In this document: positions 23,921 to 31,071 of the stretch, one piece after another | Position numbering within the stretch: the first letter of the stretch is position 1 | Layout of the letters: every line of letters starts with the position of its first letter | Origin: Spirochaetaceae bacterium | GTDB taxonomy: Bacteria > Spirochaetota > Spirochaetia > Treponematales > Breznakiellaceae | NCBI GenBank assembly: GCA_031277165.1 | Contig: JAISLT010000066.1 | Span: forward strand, 1-41,034 | Reading direction: 5' to 3' | DNA length: 41,034 nt | Program-made: the position numbers and the translations under genes | Notes under the pieces: model-generated | Seen by the model: only the letters and a program-made list of their open reading frames with translations | What the model was told of the DNA's origin: nothing | Database searches by the model: none

Positions 23921-24727
23921 TCATGCGGCGTCCCCGGCTTTTTGGCTTCCGGGGATTGCCGCGGCGGTTCGGACGGCCCCGGTTCCAAGGGTGTTTTTTA
24001 TTTCCCCCAGGGGAAATGCGGGGATCATGTTGTCTTCCAGCCATTCCACGGCCTGGCCGGGATCCATGCTCCAGTTTGTTGGACAGGGGGAAAGGATCTC
24101 TACCATGGTAAACCCAATCCCCGCCATTTGAGCTTCAAAGGCCTTTTTGATATAGCCCTGGGTTTTACGGGTATTGGCGGCGTTGTTTACCGACCCCCGG
24201 GCTATGTACCGGGTTCCGTCCAGTTGGGCCAGCAGCTCGCAGACCCGCATGGGGTAACCCATCCCGGCCTGGCCGGGATCCCTTCCATAGGGGGCGGTTG
24301 AAGCTTTCTGGCCCACCAGGGTTGTGGGGGCCATTTGTCCGCCGGTCATGCCGTAGATGGCGTTATTTACAAAAATAGTGGTGAACCGTTCGCCGCGGTT
24401 TGCCGCATGGATCATCTCTGCCGTACCAATGGCGGCCAAATCCCCGTCTCCCTGGTAGCAGATTACCAGATGATCCGGCAGGACCCGCTTAACTCCGGTG
24501 GCCGCCGCCGGGGTTCTGCCGTGGGGAGGCTGAACCGAGTCGAAGTTAAAGTAAAGGTCCGCCCAAATAGCGCAGCCCACGGGATTCGTTATTATCGCCC
24601 TGCTCCGCAGCCCCATTTCGTCGATCAGCTGGGCAATGATCCGGTGTATAACCCCATGGCCGCAGCCCCCGCAGTATTTTGTCTGAACCCGGCATAGGCT
24701 TTCCGGATATCCGTAGAGTTTTTTCAT
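23921..24727 (-). CDS. vorA: 2-oxoacid:ferredoxin oxidoreductase, beta (TPP) subunit (VorA-like)
   Basis: This 268-residue subunit binds thiamine diphosphate. It has the cluster/TPP-site cysteines in TKYCGGCGHG, the Mg-TPP motif GDGDLAAIGTAEMIHAANR followed by NNAIYGMTGGQ, and NPVGCAIWADLYF. These match the 3-methyl-2-oxobutanoate/2-oxoglutarate branch of the family rather than pyruvate enzymes. The start is the ATG overlapping the vorB stop (ATGA, 24724-24727); the upstream reading frame has no family resemblance. Ferredoxin is the electron acceptor, and the reaction is reversible in anaerobes. Confidence 0.9.
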   Translation of the reverse strand: MKKLYGYPESLCRVQTKYCGGCGHGVIHRIIAQLIDEMGLRSRAIITNPVGCAIWADLYFNFDSVQPPHGRTPAAATGVKRVLPDHLVICYQGDGDLAAIGTAEMIHAANRGERFTTIFVNNAIYGMTGGQMAPTTLVGQKASTAPYGRDPGQAGMGYPMRVCELLAQLDGTRYIARGSVNNAANTRKTQGYIKKAFEAQMAGIGFTMVEILSPCPTNWSMDPGQAVEWLEDNMIPAFPLGEIKNTLGTGAVRTAAAIPGSQKAGDAA

Positions 24728-25845
24728 TTTCCCAATATCCTCTTTATCTCTTGAAAAACTTCCTCTTCCGTGGGGATAACACCCCCGGAATGGCCCAGTA
24801 AATGCACCCCCTCCCGGGAAGAAGATCCTGGGGCTTCCAGGAGGGAAAGCCTTACGTCTTCTACAAGCTGCCCTAGGCTCATTTCCACCGTGAGGAGGGG
24901 AGCCCCTGCGGCGGCGATTTTTCCCAGGGCCTTGTACGGAAAGGGCCACAGGGTGATGGGCCTAAAAATAGCCGCCCTAATCCCCGCCTTTTCCGCAAGC
25001 TGTTTGGCCCCCAGGCAAACCCTGGCGCTGGTTCCGTAGGCCACCATGGTAATTTCCGCATCCGCAAAGGTTTCGCCCTCTCCGTAAAAAACCGTTCCGG
25101 CCTTAAAGGGCCCTGAATATTCGTAGCTGGTTTCCGCGGCTTTAATTTCATCGTACCGTTTGTACCGCTCCAGGGTGATCTGTTCAAGTTCTTCGGGAAC
25201 CAGATGGATCGAGGTGATATGCCGGGGATCCCGGTTCTGCATGTTTCCCACAACCCAATCCCTTCGGGGAAGTTCTGCGGGGGATTTTTCCCTGGGTAAA
25301 ACCACCCCTTCCATCATCTGGCCCAGCATGCCGTCGGCGAGGATGATCACCGGCATACGGTATTTGCCGGCCAGGTCAAAGGCCCGGTAGGTAAAATCGG
25401 CACATTCCTGAACGCTTTTTGGTCCCAGAACAATACAGTAATAGTCGCCGTGGCCCCCGCCCCGGGTAGATTGAAAATAATCCGCCTGGGAGGGGGCAAT
25501 GGAACCAAGCCCCGGACCGCCCCGGACCACATTAACCAGTACCAGGGGTATATCCGCCCCGGCGGCATAGGACATCCCTTCCTGTTTAAGGCTGATTCCG
25601 GGGCTGGAAGAACTGGTCATGGCCCGGCTTCCCGCACAGGATGCGCCGTAGACCATGTTGATGGCGGCGGTTTCGCTTTCGGCCTGGATAAATATCCGAT
25701 CCTTATCCAGCATATGCTTTGCCATATAGCTGGTGATCTCGTTTTGGGGCGTAATAGGATAGCCAAAATAAGCATCGCAACCGGCCCGGATGGCGGCCTC
25801 GCTTATCGCTTCGTTCCCCTTCATTAATACTTTTTCACTGTCCAT
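24724..25845 (-). CDS. vorB: 2-oxoacid:ferredoxin oxidoreductase, alpha subunit (VorB-like)
   Basis: The alpha subunit forms the substrate pocket with VorA. The 373-residue product begins MDSEKVLMKGNEAISEAAIR and continues with CDAYFGYPITPQNEI, TSSSSPGISLKQEGMSYA and VVRGGPGLGSIAPSQADYF, a pattern I associate with VorB (branched-chain 2-oxoacid) and with KorA. Substrate choice between 2-oxoisovalerate and 2-oxoglutarate cannot be settled by eye, but the nearby butyrate kinase favours a branched-chain role. I start at 25845 (GGGGG five bases upstream); an in-frame ATG at 25893 would add 16 atypical residues. Confidence 0.88.
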   Translation of the reverse strand: MDSEKVLMKGNEAISEAAIRAGCDAYFGYPITPQNEITSYMAKHMLDKDRIFIQAESETAAINMVYGASCAGSRAMTSSSSPGISLKQEGMSYAAGADIPLVLVNVVRGGPGLGSIAPSQADYFQSTRGGGHGDYYCIVLGPKSVQECADFTYRAFDLAGKYRMPVIILADGMLGQMMEGVVLPREKSPAELPRRDWVVGNMQNRDPRHITSIHLVPEELEQITLERYKRYDEIKAAETSYEYSGPFKAGTVFYGEGETFADAEITMVAYGTSARVCLGAKQLAEKAGIRAAIFRPITLWPFPYKALGKIAAAGAPLLTVEMSLGQLVEDVRLSLLEAPGSSSREGVHLLGHSGGVIPTEEEVFQEIKRILGK

Positions 25846-25911
25846 GGCGGCCCCCATACCGGCACGACTGGCCGGGAATAACGATGCCCCCATTACACAA
25901 GCGGCAGAGTT

Positions 25912-26142
25912 TCATGCTTCCGCTCCTTCCAATTCGTAGATTTCTATACACACATCCGGACAAACCTGGTAACAATTCCCGCAGGCGATACATTTTTCCG
26001 GGGATGCCACGACCGGCGGGTAAAGCCCCTGGGAATTTAACGACCGGTCTTTTTCCAGGATCTTTACCGGACAGGCCCTGATGCACAGGTAACAGCCCTT
26101 GCACAGTTCCCGGTCAATGATAATTTTTCCCCTTCTTGCCAT
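25912..26142 (-). CDS. vorD: 2-oxoacid:ferredoxin oxidoreductase, ferredoxin-like subunit (VorD-like)
   Basis: This 76-residue subunit carries two [4Fe-4S] clusters that pass electrons to external ferredoxin. Both binding motifs are visible: CKGCYLCIRACP near residues 14-25 and CIACGNCYQVCP near residues 52-63. It is the first gene of the vor operon. AAGGAGG lies 11 bases before the ATG. Longer in-frame starts would run through the leader hairpins and are unlikely. Confidence 0.9.
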   Translation of the reverse strand: MARRGKIIIDRELCKGCYLCIRACPVKILEKDRSLNSQGLYPPVVASPEKCIACGNCYQVCPDVCIEIYELEGAEA

Positions 26143-26198
26143 TTGGTAAACAGCCTCCTTGCCATGGGCAAACTTTGTATTTCCACCGGACAGCTTGC

Positions 26199-26245
26199 TG
26201 CGCCTGGCGCATACCCAAAAAACCGGCGGGATGCCGGGTTTTTTT
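26199..26245 (-). promoter_or_regulatory. Hairpins in the vor operon leader
   Basis: Read on the minus strand, a CCGGC/GCCGG hairpin with A7 before and T6 after (26217-26245) looks like an intrinsic terminator. It is followed by a TGCGCC/GGCGCA hairpin (26199-26211). They end 57 bases before vorD. Since the upstream gene is divergent, there is no obvious transcript to end other than vor's own, so an attenuator is plausible; a bidirectional barrier is the alternative. Confidence 0.4.
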
Positions 26246-26379
26246 CTTTGCAGACTGCGAAGGGATGCCTTCTTGCGGAGGGGTCCCATACCCTTGCCAA
26301 TCTGCGGCGGGACGGTTCATTCGCAGTGGGGAACAGTATATACAAATGGGTTTTTTTTATCTACCATGGGAACAAACAA

Positions 26380-27153
26380 GTGGATAAAAAAACATGGGCG
26401 GCCCTTGTTCCCCTTATAGGGCGGTATAGATCTTTTACCACAGAGCTTGACGCCGAGCTTCCCGGCCTGGCAGGGTTTGTACAGCGCTTGGTTGATGAAC
26501 GGAAGGGCCCTTCGTATACTGTAAAAAACCCCGTGGTGTATAACGGCGCATTGGACGATATCGATTCCCGGGATCAAATAAAAATGATCCTGGTAGGGGA
26601 TAATCCAGGCAGACGGGAACAGGAACAGGGACGTTACTTAATAGGACCTTCGGGAAAGATCGCCGAAACATTTTTTCGGAACCGTCCCGAGTTGGCCGTG
26701 GATTTTAGGAAAAACGTGCTTATCCTTAACAAGACCCCGATCCACACCCCCCGGACTGCGGAACTAAAGGAGCTGTGCCGGCTGGGGGGCAAGAAGCTTG
26801 CCGGGGCGGTGTTTTCTTCCCAGCGGACCATGGCGGACCTGCTGTATGAATTTTGGAAGGCCCTGGCCGGCTCGGGAAACGCCGGATCTTCAGGAACCGC
26901 AGGGAAGGGGCCGGTACTTTGGATCATCGGTTATTCGGAAATGAAGGCCGGAGGCATTTTTGAAGCCTATACAGAAAAACTTAAAGAGCTGTCCGGGGCG
27001 GATCGGCTGTTTAAAGAGGCGATCTTTTTTTTCCGGCATTTTTCTATGAACCAGTTTTCCATCGACCTGAATAAAAAAGCCCTGCCTAAAGAGCCGCTGC
27101 GCCAAAGCCTTGAACGAATCGGCGCCGAATACCGCCGGCGAATTCTGGGGTAA
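26380..27153 (+). CDS. Uracil-DNA-glycosylase-fold protein (putative)
   Basis: The 258-residue product has ILVGDNPGRREQEQGRYLIGPSGK near residues 70-93, resembling the GxxPG water-activating loop of the uracil-DNA glycosylase superfamily. NVLILNKTPIHTPRT and a C-terminal FFRHFSMNQFSIDL that could stand for the HPS-type motif follow. The usual iron-sulfur cysteines of family 4/5 enzymes are absent. DNA repair is therefore only suggested. I start at a GTG (26380, GGGAA upstream) because the ORF upstream covers the divergent promoter and vor leader. Confidence 0.5.
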   Translation: MDKKTWAALVPLIGRYRSFTTELDAELPGLAGFVQRLVDERKGPSYTVKNPVVYNGALDDIDSRDQIKMILVGDNPGRREQEQGRYLIGPSGKIAETFFRNRPELAVDFRKNVLILNKTPIHTPRTAELKELCRLGGKKLAGAVFSSQRTMADLLYEFWKALAGSGNAGSSGTAGKGPVLWIIGYSEMKAGGIFEAYTEKLKELSGADRLFKEAIFFFRHFSMNQFSIDLNKKALPKEPLRQSLERIGAEYRRRILG

Positions 27154-27281
27154 ACCGGTGTTCACAGAATATCCGGGGACAAACCGCCGCCAAACTGGGA
27201 AGCAGCCGGATAGTAACGGTTACCCCAGATCCTGTACTAAACTTGCCCTGTGTTGCACTTATTCGAAAGTCTGGTTTAATA

Positions 27282-27302
27282 CCCCGGAGCTCTGCTCCGG
27301 GG
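27282..27302. terminator. Perfect GC-rich hairpin before the SUMF1 gene
   Basis: CCCCGGAGC (27282-27290) pairs with GCTCCGGGG (27294-27302) around a TCT loop. It has no T-run. It lies 46 bases upstream of the next start and could be a 5' stem-loop or an mRNA-end structure for the UDG-like gene. Confidence 0.4.
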
Positions 27303-27348
27303 AGGCTCATTTCCACCGCTGGGGCGGATCTGCCCAAAGGAGAAGTTT

Positions 27349-28386
27349 ATGAACCATTTGAAAAAGATCGCCGGAGCGATCCTTGCCCTGCTGATGACCC
27401 TCTGCATCATGGCGCTGAGCGTCACCGCCTGCGCGAACCTTTCGGGCGGGCCCGGGGGAGGGGCTGCTATCATTTTTACCACCCCTGTCAAATACCGGGA
27501 AATGGTGTTGGCCACACCCAGTGTCGACAGTACCGTAACCATCACCGGAAATGCGGCGTATGATGCCAGTGATAATGATACGTTGTTTTCTTCGGGCCGC
27601 ACGGTAATTTTAAGTCCCTTTAAGATAGCGAAATATGAAACCACCTACGAGCTGTGGTACGAGGTGTATCAGTGGGCGACCGATGTTGCCCGTGGTGCAA
27701 ATGGATACATCTTTGCCAATCCGGGCAGAGAGGGGAAAGACGGTACAGACGGTGCGGCTCCTACCGCCGCCAAACTGGAACCGGTAACGACTATAAACTG
27801 GCGGGATGCGATAGTGTGGTGCAATGCCTACAGCGAGATGAGCGGGAAAGAGCCGGTATATTACACCGATACTAGCTATGGTACGGTACTGCGGATTTCC
27901 ACCAATGATAGTGGGACCGGTACGGCGGCGGACACGGCAAGGATGAAGTCGACTGCCAACGGGTACCGGCTGCCCACGGAGGCGCAGTGGGAATATACGG
28001 CCCGTGGCGGGGGAACCCCATCTACTAGCGGTTCCTTTGCGGATACGTGGGCAGGGACTAATACCAAGGCGGGACTAACAAATTACGCCTGGTATAGTGT
28101 TAATTCCGGTTCCACCACCAATGCTGTGGGCGGAAGGACGGCAAATACTCTGGGGCTGCATGACATGGGCGGAAACGTATGGGAATGGTGCTGGGACTGG
28201 TACGGCAGTACAGGCGGTACGGGAGAGGAGGATACGAACCCAGCGGGGGCCAATTCGGGTACGGACCGGGTGCTGCGGGGGGGCAGTTGGAATGGCAGTG
28301 CGTCGAGCTGTGCGGTGTCCTTTCGGGACTTAAACTACCCCGGTTACGGGTACTACGATCTAGGGTTTCGTGTGGTTTGTCCCTGA
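27349..28386 (+). CDS. SUMF1/formylglycine-generating-enzyme-fold lipoprotein
   Basis: The 345-residue product has a signal peptide with an SVTAC lipobox (Cys28), so it should be lipid-anchored. The SUMF1-type C-type-lectin fold follows: YETTYELWYEVYQWA, NWRDAIVWCNAYSE, YRLPTEAQWEYTARGG, LHDMGGNVWEWCWDWYG and RVLRGGSWNGSASSCAVSFR ending LGFRVVCP. Bacterial members often bind ligands rather than modify sulfatases, and in T. denticola a protein of this fold is the variable target of a diversity-generating retroelement. No reverse transcriptase is visible here. AAGGAG is six bases before the ATG. A broken second copy follows. Confidence 0.88.
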   Translation: MNHLKKIAGAILALLMTLCIMALSVTACANLSGGPGGGAAIIFTTPVKYREMVLATPSVDSTVTITGNAAYDASDNDTLFSSGRTVILSPFKIAKYETTYELWYEVYQWATDVARGANGYIFANPGREGKDGTDGAAPTAAKLEPVTTINWRDAIVWCNAYSEMSGKEPVYYTDTSYGTVLRISTNDSGTGTAADTARMKSTANGYRLPTEAQWEYTARGGGTPSTSGSFADTWAGTNTKAGLTNYAWYSVNSGSTTNAVGGRTANTLGLHDMGGNVWEWCWDWYGSTGGTGEEDTNPAGANSGTDRVLRGGSWNGSASSCAVSFRDLNYPGYGYYDLGFRVVCP

Positions 28387-28499
28387 GGTAAAAAAAATAT
28401 TTCACAGTTGTTCCTCTAAGAATACGGCCACCCATCGCCGGTGTTGGGGAAAGGCAAACAGGGCCGCCTTCCGGACGGACCGCCGGACATTGGCCGGGG

Positions 28500-28722
28500 C
28501 TGCATGACATGAGTGGGAACGTATGGGAATGGTGCTGGGACTGGGCGGCAGTATCGGTACGGGAACGTATCTCGGTCCAACGGAGCCACTTTGGGATCGG
28601 TCCGGGTGATCCGGGGAGGCGGTTGGGGCAGCGATGTGTCGAACTGCGCGGTTGTCTTCCCCTGTTCCATTCATAAACCATATCATTTTTTTGAATTCGG
28701 ATTGCTGTGTAAAAAATTATAG
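28500..28722 (+). pseudogene. Truncated 3' remnant of a second SUMF1-fold gene
   Basis: The first part encodes LHDMSGNVWEWCWDW, nearly identical to the neighbour's motif. After a one-base shift the frame continues RYGNVSRSNGATLGSVRVIRGGGWGSDVSNCAVVF and ends with YHFFEFG and a stop at 28722. Only the C-terminal third of the domain remains, and upstream of 28500 I see no homologous start. The tail resembles the intact copy in spacing but differs at many positions, including third codon positions. Confidence 0.7.
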
Positions 28723-28725
28723 GCA

Positions 28726-28754
28726 TTGACAAAATTGCAAGAATGAAATATATT
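28726..28754 (+). promoter_or_regulatory. Strong sigma-70-type promoter
   Basis: TTGACA (28726-28731) and TATATT (28749-28754) are exactly 17 bp apart, with AAGGAGG further downstream at 28763-28769 before the AT-rich gene. It is the best consensus promoter in the window and lies just after the SUMF1 remnant. Confidence 0.8.
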
Positions 28755-28774
28755 CAAAATTAAGGAGGAATACA

Positions 28775-29305
28775 ATGGAATACAATTTAAATGGAAAAGT
28801 CAGTTTAGATGATTATATTCAATTTAATAAATTCTATCAAAAACATGGATTTTTTGGAAAATTAAGGATACTGTTTTTTCTGGCATTATGTGTTTTTTTA
28901 GCCCTTGCTATTTTACCAAATCTCGATGCATTAATAGATGTATTTAAAGAATCACCACTTGGTTTTATAAAAATTTTCATGCCTGTAATAATATGTTTGA
29001 TTGTTTTTATAGTGTTCAATACAGTCGTGCAGCCTCTCATTTATAAAAAACATTATAACGCAAATAAAATGTTGCAGCAAAATCAAAATATAAAAATTAA
29101 TGAACAATTTATTTCAGTAACAACGGAAAAAGGAAATAACAAATTAACAAAATCAGACATAAATAAAATCAAATGTGATAAAGACTCGGTTTATATTTTT
29201 TTGGGCTTAAATATCGTAAATATATTAAAAAAAGGATTTCTTGATAATCCGAGTGATTTTGAGGACATGGTAAATTTTATAAAATTGAATTATGGAAAAA
29301 AATGA
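28775..29305 (+). CDS. YcxB-like membrane protein in an AT-rich islet
   Basis: The 176-residue product has two hydrophobic helices (about residues 30-50 and 64-88) and a soluble C-terminal part with INEQFISVTTEKGNNKLTKSDINKI and VYIFLGLNIVNILKKGFL. That resembles the YcxB-like domain of unknown function. Base and codon usage is strikingly AT-rich (many AAA, ATA, TTA codons) against the GC-rich neighbours, a strong sign of acquisition from elsewhere. It has its own consensus promoter and an AAGGAGG ribosome site. Its function is unknown; small membrane or immunity-type roles have been seen near such domains, but nothing here shows that. Confidence 0.75.
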   Translation: MEYNLNGKVSLDDYIQFNKFYQKHGFFGKLRILFFLALCVFLALAILPNLDALIDVFKESPLGFIKIFMPVIICLIVFIVFNTVVQPLIYKKHYNANKMLQQNQNIKINEQFISVTTEKGNNKLTKSDINKIKCDKDSVYIFLGLNIVNILKKGFLDNPSDFEDMVNFIKLNYGKK

Positions 29306-29325
29306 AGCTCCCGGGCCTGAAGCTC

Positions 29326-29369
29326 CCCAAGAACCCGCTTGCGCGGGGGAAGAAGGGCGGGTTCTTGGG
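29326..29369 (+). terminator. Hairpin downstream of the AT-rich gene
   Basis: CCCAAGAACCCGC (29326-29338) pairs perfectly with GCGGGTTCTTGGG (29357-29369), 20 bases after the gene's stop. The base composition is already that of the host, so the AT-rich insertion seems to end at about 29305. The rest of the gap to 29604 holds one dispersed hairpin (29541-29573) and no gene. Confidence 0.5.
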
Positions 29370-29540
29370 TACCAGATCCCACTGCGAATGAGGGTGCGTA
29401 CTGCACAGGGACTGTTTATGTTTTGGACCGCCAAACCATCGTCGAAGCATAGGTTCGCAACAGCCGGAACCGTGTAAAAATTCCCCCGAGCAAGGGCCGG
29501 CGGATGGGAAAAGGGATTGCAAAATTTAAATCTATGGAGA

Positions 29541-29573
29541 CCTTCCCAAAACTTCATTTTTTGGGAAAGCAGC
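29541..29573. repeat. Short dispersed hairpin repeat
   Basis: CCTTCCCAAAACTTC and ATTTTTTGGGAAAG form a CCCAAAA/TTTTGGG stem. The block order matches the family at 9721, 23769, 33629 and 40138. Confidence 0.4.
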
Positions 29574-29604
29574 TTTAGCCGTAGGATGTATAAGGAAAGA
29601 AGGG

Positions 29605-29982
29605 ATGAAGACAAAAAAATACCTGGGAATGCTGCCGCTGAATAAGATTGAAAAACGTCCTGGGAGCCCCCCGGAAAATACCGTGCCGTTTACCGGATAT
29701 CCGCGGTCCCTTCCCTCGGAAAAGGATAAACTCCTTTTGGTCCACGAACCCCTGGGGGTTAATCCCGTACTAATGGAGTTCCAGGTAAAGGACATTCTGT
29801 ATGTGGAAGAGATCCCCCAGGCGGTTACGGAGATGGGGGAGGGAATACCCCTGGTAAAGATCTGGGTTCGCCGGGGCGCCCGGGGGGTGCTTTTGGAGCC
29901 CTTTGAAGTGGACGATCCGATTCAGTTTATCAATAAAACCAGGGATACCCAGGGCCGGCTGCTGCTGGAATCCGGGGCATAG
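29605..29982 (+). CDS. Conserved-looking small protein, unknown function
   Basis: I do not recognise the family. The 125-residue product has no signal peptide, membrane helix or cysteine. A compact C-terminal half (ILYVEEIPQAVTEMGEGIPLVKIWVRRGARGVLLEPFEV) looks like a small beta-rich domain, while the first 45 residues are Pro/Lys-rich. It ends three bases before the radical SAM gene's TTG start, so the two are very likely translated together and may act together. GAAAGAAGGG lies just before the ATG. Confidence 0.6.
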   Translation: MKTKKYLGMLPLNKIEKRPGSPPENTVPFTGYPRSLPSEKDKLLLVHEPLGVNPVLMEFQVKDILYVEEIPQAVTEMGEGIPLVKIWVRRGARGVLLEPFEVDDPIQFINKTRDTQGRLLLESGA

Positions 29983-29985
29983 GGA

Positions 29986-31026
29986 TTGATCACCGGCCGG
30001 TTTTGTATTGCCGAGGGAGCGGCCCTCCGCTGCACCCTTTGCCCCCGGCGCTGCCGCCTTTTACCGGGTAAGACCGGCCTATGCCGGGTTCGGCGGGGAC
30101 CCGCCGAAGCAGCCCCGGTATCTGAAGCTTCCCGGGCCCTTCCGCCGGAGCCGGAGCTTCCCTACTATGGCTTTATCACCGCCCTGGCAAATGACCCCAT
30201 CGAAAAGAAACCCCTCTATCATTGGCGGCCCGGTTCCTTTATCGTATCCGCCGGTTTTGCGGGGTGTAACCTTCACTGTCCATTTTGCCAGAATTGGCAT
30301 ATTTCCCAGCTGGGCCGCGAAATACCGGGCCGCCGTCTGAGTCCGGAGGATCTGGTAGCGGTGGTGGAAGCCGAGGCTTCTTCCGCCCTGGCGTACACCT
30401 ATTCGGAGCCCCTGGTCCACGGGGAATTTATTGTGAATACCATGCAGATCGCCCGGAACCGGGGTATTGCCAATGTGCTGGTTACCAACGGCTGTGCCAA
30501 CCCTGGCTTGGCAAGGGAAATTCTGGCATTTACCGATGCGGCCAACATAGATCTAAAGTGCTTTTCAGAAAAAACCTACGCAGAAATTCTTGGGGGAGAT
30601 CTGCGGACGGTGTTGAATTTTATTTCCACCGCGGTAGAAATGGGGATACACACAGAAATTACCACATTGGTGGTGCCGGGGCTTAATGACCGGGGGGAAG
30701 AACTGGATGCCCTGGCGGACTTTATCGCAGACCTGGCCGGGCCCATCCCCTGGCACCTTTCCGCGTATCACCCGGACTGGAAATGGGACACTCCCCCCAC
30801 GGATCCCGCCGCTTTAACCGGCATTGCCCGCAGGGCCCAGGACCGCCGCGGGGAACTTAGGTATATTTATATTGGAAACACCGCCGCCCCGCCGGAATTT
30901 AGGGACACGGTCTGCCCGGCCTGCGGGGCGGTGCTGGTACGGCGCAGCGGGTACCGCATAGATACCCGGGGGCTTGCGGAGTCCCGGTGCAGGGTCTGTA
31001 AAGAGCCGGCACCCTTCCAAGACTAG
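29986..31026 (+). CDS. amrS: AmrS-like radical SAM enzyme (AmmeMemoRadiSam type)
   Basis: The 346-residue protein has an N-terminal cysteine set (CTLCPRRC..C, residues 16-33) and the radical SAM motif CNLHCPFC (C94, C98, C101). QNWHISQ, TYSEPLVHGEF and NIDLKCFSE follow. Near the end, CPACG...CRVC looks like an extra zinc or cluster site. The layout matches the AmrS/PflA-like group, usually found with AmrA and AmrB (MEMO-like), neither of which is nearby. Translation appears to start at TTG (29986) with a poor ribosome site, consistent with coupling to the preceding gene. Confidence 0.85.
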   Translation: MITGRFCIAEGAALRCTLCPRRCRLLPGKTGLCRVRRGPAEAAPVSEASRALPPEPELPYYGFITALANDPIEKKPLYHWRPGSFIVSAGFAGCNLHCPFCQNWHISQLGREIPGRRLSPEDLVAVVEAEASSALAYTYSEPLVHGEFIVNTMQIARNRGIANVLVTNGCANPGLAREILAFTDAANIDLKCFSEKTYAEILGGDLRTVLNFISTAVEMGIHTEITTLVVPGLNDRGEELDALADFIADLAGPIPWHLSAYHPDWKWDTPPTDPAALTGIARRAQDRRGELRYIYIGNTAAPPEFRDTVCPACGAVLVRRSGYRIDTRGLAESRCRVCKEPAPFQD

Positions 31027-31036
31027 CAGCCTGTTG
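31023..31036. repeat. CTAGCAGCCTGTTG dispersed element
   Basis: Fourteen bases are identical at 32562-32575. Close copies occur at 563-574 and, on the minus strand, at 23866-23880. This copy spans the amrS stop codon. Confidence 0.5.
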
Positions 31037-31071
31037 TGGAATTATAATTGTAGGCCTTTGGAATTCCCCGG

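Noticed and set aside
26246-26345. T-box leader for the vor operon
   Set aside because: AAGGGTATGGGACCCC only loosely resembles the T-box; the order and spacing of stem I and the antiterminator are not evident.
27349-28722. Active diversity-generating retroelement
   Set aside because: There is no reverse transcriptase or template repeat in the window, and differences between the two 3' copies are not confined to adenines.
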